Source of the DNA: Enoplolaimus lenunculus
Taxonomy: Eukaryota > Nematoda > Enoplea > Enoplida > Thoracostomopsidae
NCBI GenBank assembly: GCA_030248215.1
Contig: JASANG010002605.1
Span: forward strand, 1-64,000
Reading direction: 5' to 3'
DNA length: 64,000 bases
The notes under the pieces are model-generated. The model was not told the DNA's origin. It saw only the letters and a program-made list of their open reading frames with translations, and ran no database searches. The number at the start of each line of letters is the position of its first letter. Positions within the stretch are counted from its first letter, which is position 1. Positions 35,401 to 45,627 of the stretch are shown piece by piece. Position numbers and translations under genes: made by a program.

Positions 35401-37784
35401 TACATGAATTACATGAGTAACACGTATCAAGCAGGGATGGGCGGTCACGGTCCAAAAGCGAGACCAAGACCGTACATCCCTGCTCTGTAAAAGCTAATTC
35501 ACTTAGCTTAAGCTGTGCAATTTTATTTACTTTTTACTTCCCCACGACCGTGCCTAAGCTGAAGCATAAACCTAAACCTAAGTCATCCATATCGTAATAT
35601 AGTGAAAGGATCACTTTGGGGGTGCTTGAGACTTCTATTAAAACAGCCATAGTGTTGAGGGAAGTAAACAAGTATCCAATTTTTAGTGGTTCGGTTCACG
35701 CATATAAATTTAGTCCAAAATACGAGCAGACATTGCTGCGTCATTTCATCAACTCAAACTAGCTCAGCTAATAGCAATTGTTTATCGATTTCTCACTTCT
35801 TTGATCTCGATTTGCAAACAACAAAGACTCAAGAAAAGCGAGACCGAGACCAACTAAATCCGGAGACTTGCCGAGACCGAGACCACCCATCCTTGCTATT
35901 AAGTTTTCAAAAATGTCTACCGTAGCGCATACGCAGGGTATTTTGCTACGCTTCCACCTGGAGTTTTAAAGTAATAATATCTTAAACAGCGTGTAGTTAC
36001 CAATATACGTGTGGATATTAAGAGAACTGTGTTGTGTAATAGCGTGCAGATTAAAATATACCAACTCGTGAGTCGCGTGTAATAAAAACAACATACTATT
36101 GATTTTTTGTGCCAAGTGTGAACAAATACAAATACGCAAAAAACTACTGGTAATTCGGGGCGTATGTAAGTTGGGATAGGAAAAAATCCCACGAATTTTC
36201 TTAAACAGACATAAAAGGAACTTTCATAAAATTTACCATAACTTGTCGAAACTTATACGAAGTTCAAAGAGTTTCCCTCGATACGCTTGTTATAAAGTTT
36301 TCAATAGTTATACATGGCGAGGGTTCAACACTGGCCGAGCTACAAAGGTTCTTAAGTAACCTAGAACCAAAATATACTAGTTTTATCGTGCTACTTGTAG
36401 AACTAGAGTTAGATTGCTAACACAAATATGTGCTTACGGGACATTGTCAACTAAATAAGCATATGTATAAAATAAGTCTATCTAATTCGAGTATTTGTGA
36501 AGGTGTCTCTTTAAATTGATATCTATGTGCTGCGATTGGATTCTTGCTAAATTGTGCCATGGGATTTTTTGGCTAGACATGTGTAGAAAGTTACTGCTGT
36601 GCTGTTGTAGTGCTTACAAATGAACTTTACACAGCAGCAATGTTTTGGTATGTGAACGTGTACATCGGCGATACACTCATATAGGTTGGCGGTCATTTTG
36701 TTATTTTATTTCTATTCTGTTGAGCTTAGCCACGCATTGTGCGAAGCGGAAGCGTTTGCAGTAAGTACGGGTGCGGAAGCATGATAGAAACAACGCTGCT
36801 ATTTTGGTTAAAATTACATTCACAATTAGTTCCGATTCTGATTACAAATTTAAAAATATTGTAATACGCGAACTTTTCAGTTCCCATTCCAATATTTATA
36901 ATCTTGCTGTTTCCATTCCGCTTCCTACATAATCGCCTTCCGTTTTACACTCTGTTTATATAGATCTTTTTCTGGTTTCGTCCATGGTACCGTATGGCCC
37001 CGGCCCCGGTACACTCTGGCTCCTGGACATCTCTAACAAACACCTAGTTCATACGCAACCTGCTCCTAGTTGTATCTATGCGCATAACCGCAATTACCTT
37101 TACAGTTACTGACCACTTCTAGAATACTCATGATGCCAAAAAGCGTAGGGTGTAGGCGTAGCAAAATATCCAGCATAGCAATACGTGCACCAACATTAAT
37201 AAATAAAACGTAACAGTAAGCGAAAAAGCTTTTCAAAAACAATAACTAACATTTTTAAACTGTTCGCCATTAGGAACATGACCGTCTATGCCCGCAGGCC
37301 TGTATAATCAAACTGGTTTCCGATTAGCTGTGTTACGCAAAAGCACGCAAATACTGAAAATTATTCGATTAGCAGTTTGAAAATAAACACTACTGTCATC
37401 AATTAAACTTGCTTCAATCAAACCAATTTCCCGATGAATGTTTTACGCTCGTTATCCTTTAAACGGTCTGCAACGAAACGTACATGAAAATTTAATACAA
37501 ACACACTGTCAGCTTATCGATAAAAAATTGTTCCACTCGCAACGAAATTTGCCTGTAACTTACCGTTGCTTCATTGCACTGAGCGCATTTGACCACATGC
37601 TGATGGAATCGGCTTTCGATGTTGATATTTGCGTGACATACCCGACACGTCACCAACGGAAGGTTTCCGGCTGCAGCAGACAGACTGCCAGAACCATCGC
37701 CAGTACCACCACTACGGGGGACTTGATCAATCGGAGGCAGCGACTGATACGCTTGTGGCACCTGTTCCGGTTCGACAACGACAA
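32436..37784 (-). CDS. PIP4P: PIP4P/TMEM55-type phosphatidylinositol-4,5-bisphosphate 4-phosphatase (first exon not found)
   Basis: Exons in transcript order: 37784-37564, 35387-35281, 35060 region refined to 35047-34945, 33817-33768, 33389-33299, 32940-32886, 32521-32436 (stop TAA). Phases agree throughout and give about 237 residues, against about 257-277 in human PIP4P1/2, so only a short N-terminal exon is missing. Family signatures in order: [33 protein letters not shown]; the catalytic CX5R as CKASSNR; ACPRPNC; a second zinc-like [16 protein letters not shown]; then two membrane segments ([19 protein letters not shown] and [18 protein letters not shown]) and a short tail. The family removes the 4-phosphate of PI(4,5)P2 on late endosomes and lysosomes, and TMEM55B also helps lysosome positioning. 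Intron 1 of the visible part carries a hAT-like MITE. The family call is secure; I cannot tell PIP4P1 from PIP4P2. Confidence 0.93.
34034..34803. mobile_element. composite hAT-like element (E1 + spacer + E2) in a PIP4P intron
   Basis: It starts CAGGGTGCAACCGGAATT and ends CCGGTTGCACACTG. The flanks are GTTTATGC (34026-34033) and GGTTATGC (34804-34811), 7 of 8 matching. Inside it contains an E1-like part, then the spacer 'ccaaggataattccacttgccattacc', then an E2-like part. This is the same order as at 17149-17793, where E1 and E2 each have their own target duplication. The last 60-90 bp differ from the 17-kb E2. Confidence 0.75.
35432..35895. mobile_element. hAT-like MITE (CAGGGATGGGCGGTC ends) in a PIP4P intron
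   Basis: The left end CAGGGATGGGCGGTCACGG is matched by the right end GAGACCACCCATCCTTG. The flanking 8-mers GTATCAAG (35424-35431) and CTATTAAG (35896-35903) match at 6 positions. No coding capacity. It lies 45 bp from the acceptor of the CX5R exon. Confidence 0.7.
35904..37563. other. PIP4P intron; no further exon seen
   Basis: AT-rich intron sequence. A fragment at about 36740-36960 with GGAAGCG/CTTCCG-type words resembles degraded hAT-like ends. No exon expected, because the flanking exon phases already join. Confidence 0.55.
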
Positions 37785-38315
37785 CTAAAAGTACGCACAA
37801 CTTTCGGACGTTACGTAAACCTATGGACATGCTGCATTGACAAATCATTAAAAGTTCAAATGAAATAACTGACTATCGACCTCTTTTTGCTACCTATTCG
37901 AGGTGTCACGGATCGGCGCGCCGAGGCCAGACGTATTTTAACGGCGTAACCATATGGTGTTATGGACAAAACCAGAAAAAAATCAGTTTTCAAAAGCAGA
38001 AATATAATCAGAGAGGTTTTTCGTACTTAGATGCTGGTTTTTTTACTTTCCGTCGTTATAGGGAAAAAATAATAAAAATCGTAATAAGTGTGTTTTTAAT
38101 TTTGATATTTTCGGTCACAGAACGATGTGGTGGATCAGAAAATAACATTTTCTCAAAAAAATTGTCATTCGTCTATCTTTGAGAAAAAATTTCGGTTATA
38201 AGGGAGGCCCTTATAAAACAAAAACAAATCGGAAAATTTTCGATATTCATATTATCTGATCTGCAACATTGTGTTGAATACGAAACTACCAAAATTTTGC
38301 ACAAACCCTATTTTT
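37785..38315. other. no exon placed upstream of PIP4P
   Basis: The missing N-terminal PIP4P exon should be at or beyond this point on the minus strand, ending in phase 1. I could not identify it. The frame that continues upstream of 37784 reads through a good acceptor (CTTTTAG) and is most likely intron. Confidence 0.5.
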
Positions 38316-38540
38316 CGAGAACCGTGCCAAAAAACTGTCAGTCAAGGTAGGAACCGGGACTTCAGAAACTCTCAGCCTGCGGGTTTCTTAAGCGAACACT
38401 CTACCACTGCGCCATGCAACCCGAATCTCAGCCTGCTTTTATTGTTGACTATATGTCAAGCGTATGCTGCCGATAAGCATACTATACAACGTGCATTGCA
38501 TATATTGCATATGCACTAGGACTAGCATGTCTCACATGTT
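38316..38540 (-). repeat. tRNA-like repeat, copy 1
   Basis: On the minus strand an A box-like TGGCGCAGTGGTAGAG and a B box-like GGTTCCTACC flank an anticodon-arm-like GCTTAAGAA. This is preceded by a leader (CTAGTGCATATGCAATATAT..AGTCAACAATA) shared with the copy at 38640-38905. It looks like a SINE or a dead tRNA-gene duplicate. The arms do not pair well enough for a functional tRNA. Confidence 0.65.
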
Positions 38541-38639
38541 TACATGCACCGATTTTCAACAAAGTCGTCCTTTGACCCTCCACCTTATTTTCGACTGGAT
38601 ACCGTGTTCATATCGCGGCAGAGTACCATTGCCGTAACG

Positions 38640-38905
38640 GCGTAGCCCCCAACGCAGCCTGGGTAGGAACCGCGAGTTCAGACCTTCTTTAACAAAGAAG
38701 CTGGAAAAGCAGGCTTTTTAAGCAGGGATCGAACCGTCAACTCTCAGCCTATGGATCCTTAAACGAATACTCTACCACGGCGCCACGCAGCTCGCTTCTC
38801 AACCTGCTTCTATCGTTGACTACATGTGAACAGTATGCTGTCGGCAAGCATACTATACAATGTGCATTACATATATTGCATATGCACTAGGACAAGCATC
38901 TCACA
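38640..38905 (-). repeat. tRNA-like repeat, copy 2
   Basis: The minus strand has TGGCGCCGTGGTAGAG (A box), GTTTAAGGATCC (Leu-like anticodon region) and GGTTCGATCCC (good B box, about 38733-38743). The leader with the 'gcatactatacaatgtgcattacatatattgcatatgcactagg' phrase (plus-strand reading) is shared with copy 1. A tRNA-Leu origin is a guess from the TTTAAGG loop. Confidence 0.65.
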
Positions 38906-39685
38906 TGCTTACAAAAACTAACAAGTCAACTTGAACACTGCATCTGCAATAAACCATCCAAAGATCTAATTTCAGACAAATATGCGTTCTCATGCATTGA
39001 AAATTGTCCGGCTTCATATGCATTGAAAATTGTCCGGCTTCATATGAATCAAAACTAAACAGATTCACCTGTGAATTAGCCTGAAAAACACGCCCCCTCA
39101 CGGTAAAAAACGTGGCCCAAAAACACCTCCTCTACCGCCTATATGCGTAGTTTGCGACAGACCAAGCAGCTAACCTCAAAAGAATTAGAATCAGCGAGAA
39201 TAAAAATACATAACACACAGCTTTAATTCGCATTTTTAAACATACTATTTGATTGTGTATCGTCATCTGTTGAATTCAGTAGTGGCGTTTGTTCTGAAGA
39301 CATATCTGAGATTTGTACACGAACCCAACAGCTCAATAAATGTCGCTAAGCAAATACCGTTATTCAAATATTAGCATTGTTCTAAAATGCTAAATATTTT
39401 GCATAAAAAGTAGCAGACTTAGATTGATAATGAAGTAACAATCACAAGCACACATTCACCATACCACTAGCTATGTAAATAATATGAAGACAATTGCCCG
39501 CTTAAATGAAACACTGCTTTGAGTTTAAAGCTTACCAATATGGAATTTCGATTAATTAACGAATTTATAAAATATTTTGTTTCAGTTTGCAAACTGATTT
39601 CGAAAATGCTGACAAACTTAGCAGAAAAGAAACTCTCCAATATAAAGCGATCTTGAGAGGCCAAATACATATCAGTTCCCCGTAC
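38906..39685. other. no gene seen
   Basis: AT-rich. A 24-bp near-direct repeat ('attgaaaattgtccggcttcatatg') occurs twice at 38997-39048. No exon signals. Confidence 0.5.
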
Positions 39686-40119
39686 CCTCTTATTCCGGTC
39701 ACTACAGTTCTCGCGTCTCCAGAGGTTACCCCTCTGTTATTCGGTTATGGACTGTTCTTTATTTTTAACCCACGCTCCGCCACCCTTCGTTTCTGATATA
39801 TATCCGGTATTGCAACTATCCGTTGAATTAAACGTTTGTCTTGTATCAAAACTTTGAGCAATAAACGTAAAGTTATACTTAACAGAAATGTACTTTCAAA
39901 ACTTAAGTGCGCTTTAAGGTTTCGAACTTAACTTTATTTGGTCCTGGAGTCATTTATGCACTACAGTTAGGAATAATTGACATTTATGGACTTTAATTAG
40001 AGTTTAGGGACTCTGTCCGCTTACGTACTCTTATTAGGGATACGGACTCCTATTGATTGGGACTCAAAATTGGGACCCACTCTTATTATCTCCCCCCTCT
40101 TATTCGGATCACTACAGTA
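39686..40119 (+). mobile_element. GACCCGAATAAGAGGGG-family TIR element
   Basis: The body is homologous to 29045-29464 and the right end TATTCGGATCACTACAGTA is at 40101-40119. The left edge reads CCCTCTTATTCCGGTCACTACAGT, which is a right-end sequence from another copy. Two copies have therefore abutted or recombined here. Non-coding. Confidence 0.7.
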
Positions 40120-40452
40120 TACTGTCCCTTAAACACAAATATGCAATCTCGGAATATAAAAGCTAGGGCGACACCGTACTGTATTGACCCAAATAAGAGG
40201 AGGGGAGGTCTCCATTTTGAGCCCGAATCAATAGGAGTCCGTATCCCTAATAACATTTCGTAAGCGGATAGAGTCCACAAACCCTAATTAGAGTCCATAA
40301 ATGTCAATTAACCCGAATTGTAGCGCATAAATGACTCCAGGACCAAATAATTTGAGTTCGAAACTTTGAAGCGTACGAAATTTTAAAAGTAAATTCCTAA
40401 GTATAACCATGTATTATTGCTCAAGCTATTGACACAAGACAAACAAACATTT

Positions 40453-40718
40453 AACCCCTTCTCACATTGAGTTGCCTTTAGGGAGCTCAGGGCAGTGTAT
40501 ATACGTTAAATAATATATATGTGACCGCGTTTAACAATTGCAACACGTATACATAGTGCTAAATCACCACAAGACGTGAAGGCCCCTCGGGCTCGAGCGT
40601 CAAGCTCCTACAGCTGAGTGGTGATGGTATACGCCTCCCACTCCAGTCACTGGAGGTCGAATCCTAGCATAAAAGTAGGTCTCACAGGGGAAATATAAAA
40701 CATTCATGTGAGAAAGGG
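40453..40718 (+). mobile_element. tRNA-Gly-bearing TTAA MITE, subfamily B
   Basis: It starts CCCCTTCTCACATTGAG after TTAA (40449-40452) and ends ATTCATGTGAGAAAGGG before TTAA (40719-40722), an exact TTAA duplication with inverted ends. A near-perfect sister copy is at 59398-59660. It is inserted inside the reversed TIR element, whose sequence resumes on the other side. Confidence 0.85.
40601..40672 (+). repeat. tRNA-Gly-like core, MITE copy 3
   Basis: A box-like TACAGCTGAGTGG (40609-40621), CGCCTCCCACTCC anticodon-arm region (40632-40644) and B box-like AGGTCGAATCCTAGC (40653-40667). It is more diverged from tRNA-Gly than the subfamily A cores. Confidence 0.6.
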
Positions 40719-41054
40719 TTAAGCGAAAAATTTTCAGTTTACTTTCTATAATTCAACGGATAATTGCAGTACCGGATATATCAGTTCAGTGCGAAGGGCG
40801 TCGCAAAAGACACTGAGAAAGACGCATTCTGGAAAATCCTGGACAGCCATATTCGCATCGTCCCCGATGATGTTTACCTCGTGGTTTCTGAAGGCCTCAA
40901 CGGTGACGTCAGCGAGACTGCGGATGGCAATCGACGCCACAGAGGCAAAGGATACGGTCAGCGAAACGAAGATGGCGAGGGCATCATCGATTTCTATGAC
41001 TTGACGATCACGTCCTCGCCAACACATGGTTCACCAAGTGGCCGACGCAACTAA

Positions 41055-42123
41055 TGCGGGGTTCACGTTATAACTGGTGCAGTCGGGTCACGTTTTGTCA
41101 CATGTTGATTCGACATCAACATAAATTTTTGTTACCATCATATGATACGGACAGGCAAAAGTCGAAAATCATGTGATATTGCTATACAAAGCACGGGTAT
41201 TCATGTTATCTCAGCATACAAGTGTTCGAATGTCACGTGACATAATCAGACATATTGTTGAATATCATATGATATTCCAAATTAACAGCATATATGATAT
41301 GATATTCAAAGACGGATTTGGAGTATCATATGATATTCCATTATGTAGTTTAAGACGTATACAATCCGCTAAAATTTTGAATATTCCCTCCCAAATTCGA
41401 ATTTTCCTGAGAAAATTTGGATTTTCCCGCCAAATTTTGAATTTTGCGCCAAAATTTAAGTTTCCCGCCAAAATTTGTATTTCCCACAAGATTTGAATTT
41501 CCCGCCAAAATGTGAATTTCCCGCCAAATTTTGAATTTCCCGCCAAAATGTGGATTTGCCGCCAAAATTTGAATTTTCAACCAAAATTTGTATTTTGCCG
41601 CCAAAATTTGAATTTCCCGCCAAAATTTGAATTTCCCGCCAAAATGTGAATTTCCCGCCAAATTTTGAATTTTTCCGTCTAAATTTGAATTTGCCGCCAA
41701 AATTTGAATTTCCCGCCAAAATTTGAATTTCTCGCCAAAATTTGAATTTCCCGCCAAAATGTGAATTTCCCGCCAAATTTTGAATTTTTCCGTCTAAATT
41801 TGAATTTTCCCGCCAAAATTTGAATTTCCCGCCAAAATTTGAATTTCCCGCCAATTACATGTCGATTAGTATCATATGATATTCCAAACCTAGTTATGCA
41901 ACTGACTCAGTAGACATTTTCAAAATGATCATATGATATTGACAGACAACGTAGGGAATATCATATGATATTGAAAGACAAAACGTGACCGATACGTGAT
42001 GTCAGCAGACAACCACTGTTTTTTGAATATCATATTGGGTTACATCGCAGGCAAAATGTTACCTAATATATACAACGTGACAAAACGTGGCCCAGCTGCA
42101 CCATTTATAACGTGAACCCCGCA
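41055..42123. mobile_element. TAA-flanked TIR element with a minisatellite core, inserted in the LINE
   Basis: The ends are inverted repeats of about 46 bp opening TGCGGGGTTCACGTTATAA, and TAA occurs on both sides (41052-41054, 42124-42126). A 3-bp TWA target is typical of PIF/Harbinger elements, so that superfamily is a reasonable guess. Removing the element and one TAA restores the LINE frame across the joint. The interior has no transposase. It holds a 19-bp minisatellite (41380-41850) and about eight copies of an ATATCATATGATAT palindrome on either side of it. Confidence 0.88.
41380..41852. repeat. 19-bp minisatellite (TTTGAATTTCCCGCCAAAA)
   Basis: About 24 units with variants such as TGTGAATTTCCCGCC and a TTTTTCCGTCTAAA form. 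A higher-order block of several units repeats (compare 41630-41690 with 41750-41810). Minus-strand frames with FGGKFKFWREIQIL repeats are artefacts. The same unit occurs at 658-830. Confidence 0.92.
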
Positions 42124-43126
42124 TAATGACGTACTCGGTGGTAAACAAGTCACAAATTGAATTCATCCTCGTGCGACGCCGGCACATGTTCACCGTCACC
42201 AATGTAAAGGCCTACCCATACGAGACGATTGCGACACAACATCGCCCTGTCATCGCGGTTCTACACATCAAAACATCACAACAACAGCTGGATAAGCGCA
42301 GGAAGCAGCGCGCATCAAATAGTGGCGCTTACACGCAATGAACGCAGAGATGATCCCTTGCATACGACTACATGACATCAAAACGGTCGAAAAACGTGAA
42401 CCAAGCGAATCAGGGCATGCAAAACGCGGTCCACAAGACGCTCGGCATTACCAAGCCTGACAAACGCTTCGTAAACCGCCACGTTTTCTCAATAACAAGA
42501 CGCGGGAAAGTTGGCAGAAGTCATTACCGTGATGCGAAGTGCAATGCGCAGAAGGCCGTCGCGATTGCTCAAGCCACCCACTACGCGGAGTTCCATAAAT
42601 GCCTAGACACACCAGACGGCGAACGCGACCTTTTCCGGCTGGTCAATCACCGACACCAGCAGACGCAGGACATCGAAAAGTTCCATTGTGTCAATGACAA
42701 AGATGGCAAGATGATCGTCAGCAGACGGGTTGCAACGGAAAGGTGGCGCGGATACTTTAAAGAAATCTCCATCGAAGAGTTCCAGTTCCCACACCCACAA
42801 TTCCCACAAGCTTCACCCGTCTGGCCCTGTACTTCATACTAACCTAGCAGAAGTCAAAGAGGCGAGCAAAATGAAGCCGGGAAAAGCGGATGGTTCAGAC
42901 GACATCGCAGCTGAGATCTGGAAAGCGAGATGCTAGAATCTAGCGCCCTAGCTCACCGGCCTTTTCAAAAAAATCATTAAAGAGCAGAGAACACCAACTG
43001 ACTGGCCGCACACTACCATTGTGCCGATCTGAAAATAAGGGCAGGGCAGCCGAATGCTCCAAATATCGTCCTATCAGACTACTTTACCACACTATAAAGA
43101 TCTTTGAGCACATGAGCTAATTTAGT

Positions 43127-43624
43127 ATGCTCTCCAACAGACGGGACCACATGGGAACGAGGTGCGACTGGGACGGGTGTGGCAAAAGCTTCAGAACTCT
43201 AGCGGGGCTGAAACAATACCAACGACGTACCCACCGTTCAAATCAGAACAAAACCGTCGTCTGTCGAGTCTGTAAAACCACAGTGCTGGACTGTGAAGCG
43301 GCACGAAGGAACCACGAAAAGTTTTGTATAGGCGTTGAAGCGGGAATATGCGTCATATGCAAAACACCAAAGTCCAAATCGAATATGGCGCGGCACGTTG
43401 CACTGTGCGCAAGAAAACATGGGGTGGATCTGCAGGAGGTCCGACCGGCGCCTGGAGCTACAAATAAAAACACTAACACCGGGCAACTACGAAGCAACAC
43501 CTACCGTCCGGGGTGGGTGGAGTGTCCCGACTGCGGACAATGGAGAGCGAAAACGAATCTAAGCCGACATCGAAATTCAGGAGCGTGTGCCAGAGCTAGG
43601 ACCGCCATTAGCCGAAACCAATAA
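43127..43624 (+). CDS. zinc-finger ORF inside the LINE (four C2H2/C2HC-like fingers)
   Basis: An intact 165-codon frame with no introns. The fingers are CDWDGCGKSFRTLAGLK..RRTH, CRVCKTTVLDCEAARRNHEKFC, CVICKTPKSKSNMARHVALC and ECPDCGQWRAKTNLSRHRNSGAC. It sits exactly where the LINE's central reverse transcriptase should be. LINE-type 3' coding sequence follows at about 43640. SNMARH/NLSRHR fingers of this kind are known in non-LTR elements, so it most likely belongs to the LINE or a related element and not to a host gene. Its start codon is not proven. Confidence 0.6.
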   Translation: MLSNRRDHMGTRCDWDGCGKSFRTLAGLKQYQRRTHRSNQNKTVVCRVCKTTVLDCEAARRNHEKFCIGVEAGICVICKTPKSKSNMARHVALCARKHGVDLQEVRPAPGATNKNTNTGQLRSNTYRPGWVECPDCGQWRAKTNLSRHRNSGACARARTAISRNQ

Positions 43625-44165
43625 CCGAAAGCGTCGCGTTCCCCACTATGGGGCGAAAAGCAAATGGATGGATGGATGGATCACCATCAATGTCACCGAC
43701 CAACCACGTTCCGAAAAATTCAGATACCTTGGATTGATACTGTCTGCGGACGGCGACCTGCGATACGAGGTTATTACGCCTATCGGGAAAAAAGCTGAGC
43801 ACTCGGGCTTTCTTACCGTATAGACCGCCAAACCTCCCCCGTCGCCCTACCGTGTTCGTAACGACGACGTTCGACGCCGGCATGTCGCAGCACCAATCGG
43901 AGACAAAATGCACGAAACCCGCCTACGGTGATACGGTCACGCGCTGCGCGCAAATGAAGACTCCCTCGCAAAAATCGGCCACAAAATTGACATTGAGGGA
44001 AAGCGCTCAAAGGGCCGACCCTAGCAACGATGGCTAGACACGCTGCACGCCGACCGCCCGGCCGCACGTCACGCTGGCCAAGCCGTCGACCGCGATAAAT
44101 GGAGGACTCGTTCAAAAAGAGTCGTCCCCTGCTACCGCCGAAGAATAAGAAGAAGATAAGAGAAA

Positions 44166-45516
44166 AATGTCAAATGCACACAGGAAAATTATGACTCACC
44201 TGCCCTGATTGTACTGCCCCAATACTTACACTTATACCTATATAACTTGAACCTAAGTCTAAGTATCAGCATAGGCCTACGCTTTATACCCATACCTATG
44301 CGCAAACTTAAGCTCAAATGTAAGTGACGCTTTTTGCCTAAAGCCTTAGCCTAACGCTAAGCCGTGTAGTTTCGTAATTAGTAAACTTGGGTAAATTCGA
44401 CAATTCGATGAGATAGTCGTTTTGTCAAAAAATTGCACATGCAAATTCCAGCTGCGAGGTAACCTTAACCCTTTCATGCCCAAAAATTCAATAGCAGCGG
44501 AAGAATTTTTATTTGGCTGAGGGCGGGTAACCGAAAAGAATCCATTTCAAGGTGTAATTGGATATTCGTTTAGTTTACGATTTCGGTAAAAATCGGTGTA
44601 CGTTTCCGTTTTCGTTATAGAAATAAAGACAATTCAGTTTTTGTACCTTCAAAATTTGTAATAAATCACGTATATATCTGGCAATTTTTCATTACAGGTA
44701 TGCTCCAACTATTCGAATTGAAAGAAAAATTACAAAATTCATCCAAATACTTAAAAATTTGATTGCATTCGCTGTTTTTGTTCGAAATTTAAGAAAGTCC
44801 GGTGAATATTTGCACACCTCTATTCTGAGCAACTTTGAAGCTTTTATTCTTCAATATCCGTTTCCGTTATTTTGACCATTCCGTTTCCGGTTGCGATATT
44901 TTTACTATCCGGTTACAACCTGCCCCTTTTGTCATACCTAAATCCTCGGAGCACGCTTCTTTAAGGATTACAGACACTCAGGACTTGTCACAACCTACAT
45001 AAGGTACACCACGAACAGTTAAGTTTTTAGAACAAACGTTATTTTATTACGTGGTTTAAAATATAAAAGATAAAACCTATAAGGTCGCCCCGTCCGAAAA
45101 AAATCCTGGGAATGTCAATGGGTACACGTGGACGAAAACGTTATGTCAACATTGTCTGGTTTATCCGAGTTTAACTATTTATGTTAAATTTTACTTTACA
45201 TGTCATTCTGTATGCAGTGCTTGAGGCCAATAAGTCGCAGTTGAGTTCAACTTTGAGCGACATGCAACACTATTGCGCAAGCTTTAAATGCAAGTATGCA
45301 TGTAGCTTATGTTTCAACATATCGATACTTTTTAATTGAAAACTCATTTTGACTCAATCGAAACCGCAATGATAAACGCTTTTTAGCAATTGTCAAAACG
45401 GTATTTTAGCGCTGCTAAACGATTAAAAATAGCGGTTTGAATTTTGTGACACGATTCCGTGCAATCAAAATGTATTACATTGAAATACCTTTCAATTTTT
45501 CCATTTATTATTGCGC
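44166..45516. other. no gene; CTAAG-rich tract and degenerate hAT-like ends
   Basis: 44220-44375 is rich in CTAAGC/CCTAAG words. 44500-44935 has 'cggtaaaaatcggtgt' and 'ccgtttccggttgcgatatt' phrases like those at 6215-6235 and 29800-29830, and is probably an old CAGG-type TIR element. No exon signals seen. Confidence 0.45.
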
Positions 45517-45627
45517 CATTGCCGGAGCAGCCACCCCCATTCCCCCCATTTGTGGGTGCTCAAACCCCTAAAGGGGCCCCCACCCTGAAATTTGGGGGAG
45601 CCCCCACTTTTGCCTGCTCCGGCACTG
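45517..45627. mobile_element. 111-bp hAT-like MITE (CAGTGCCGGAGCAGG ends)
   Basis: The left end CATTGCCGGAGCAG is matched by the right end CTGCTCCGGCACTG. The flanks are TATTGCGC (45509-45516) and GATCGCGC (45628-45635), 6 of 8 matching. The GC-rich interior can fold into a nearly full-length hairpin (CCCCCAC versus GTGGGGG). Non-coding. Confidence 0.75.

Larger units (their letters stand above)
40177..40797 (-). mobile_element. inverted copy of the GACCCGAATAAGAGGGG element, interrupted
   Basis: TACTGTATTGACCCAAATAAG opens at 40177 in the opposite orientation to the 39686 copy. The body runs to about 40452 ('tgctcaagctattgacacaagacaaac'), is interrupted by the TTAA MITE at 40453-40718, and resumes at 40723-40797 ('aattcaacggataattgcagtaccggatatatcag'). 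It then stops abruptly at the LINE 5' boundary. With 39686-40119 it makes an inverted pair. Confidence 0.75.
40798..44165 (+). mobile_element. RTE-like LINE, 5'-truncated and internally rearranged
   Basis: Non-LTR retrotransposon in two parts, 40798-41051 and 42127-44165, split by a TAA-flanked element. The first part encodes the end of an APE-type endonuclease (KGYGQRNEDGEGIIDF, LTIT). The second continues with SQIEFILVRRRHM and HRPVIAVLHIK, then the linker (AERYW-like RVATERWRGYFKEIS) and the start of reverse transcriptase (KMKPGKADGSDDIAAEIWKA, 42870-42935). The central palm with the catalytic YxDD is absent. In its place is a zinc-finger frame (43127-43624). The thumb and C-terminus resume at about 43680 (FRYLGLILSADGDLRYEV) and run to about 44130. 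An A/G-rich tail (AAGAATAAGAAGAAGATAAG) ends it. Stops and frame shifts in both parts mean it is dead. Confidence 0.85.

Noticed and set aside
37785-37848. PIP4P start at the upstream in-frame ATG near 37848
   Set aside because: That frame crosses a good acceptor (CTTTTAG) and has no similarity to known PIP4P N-termini; a separate first exon is more likely.
41265-41854. Minus-strand FGGKFKFWREIQIL repeat proteins
   Set aside because: Translation of the 19-bp minisatellite inside a transposon; several overlapping registers are open.
43852-44115. Separate small genes at the LINE 3' end
   Set aside because: Out-of-frame readings of the LINE C-terminus; homologous phrases for the true frame are recognisable across 43840-44130.
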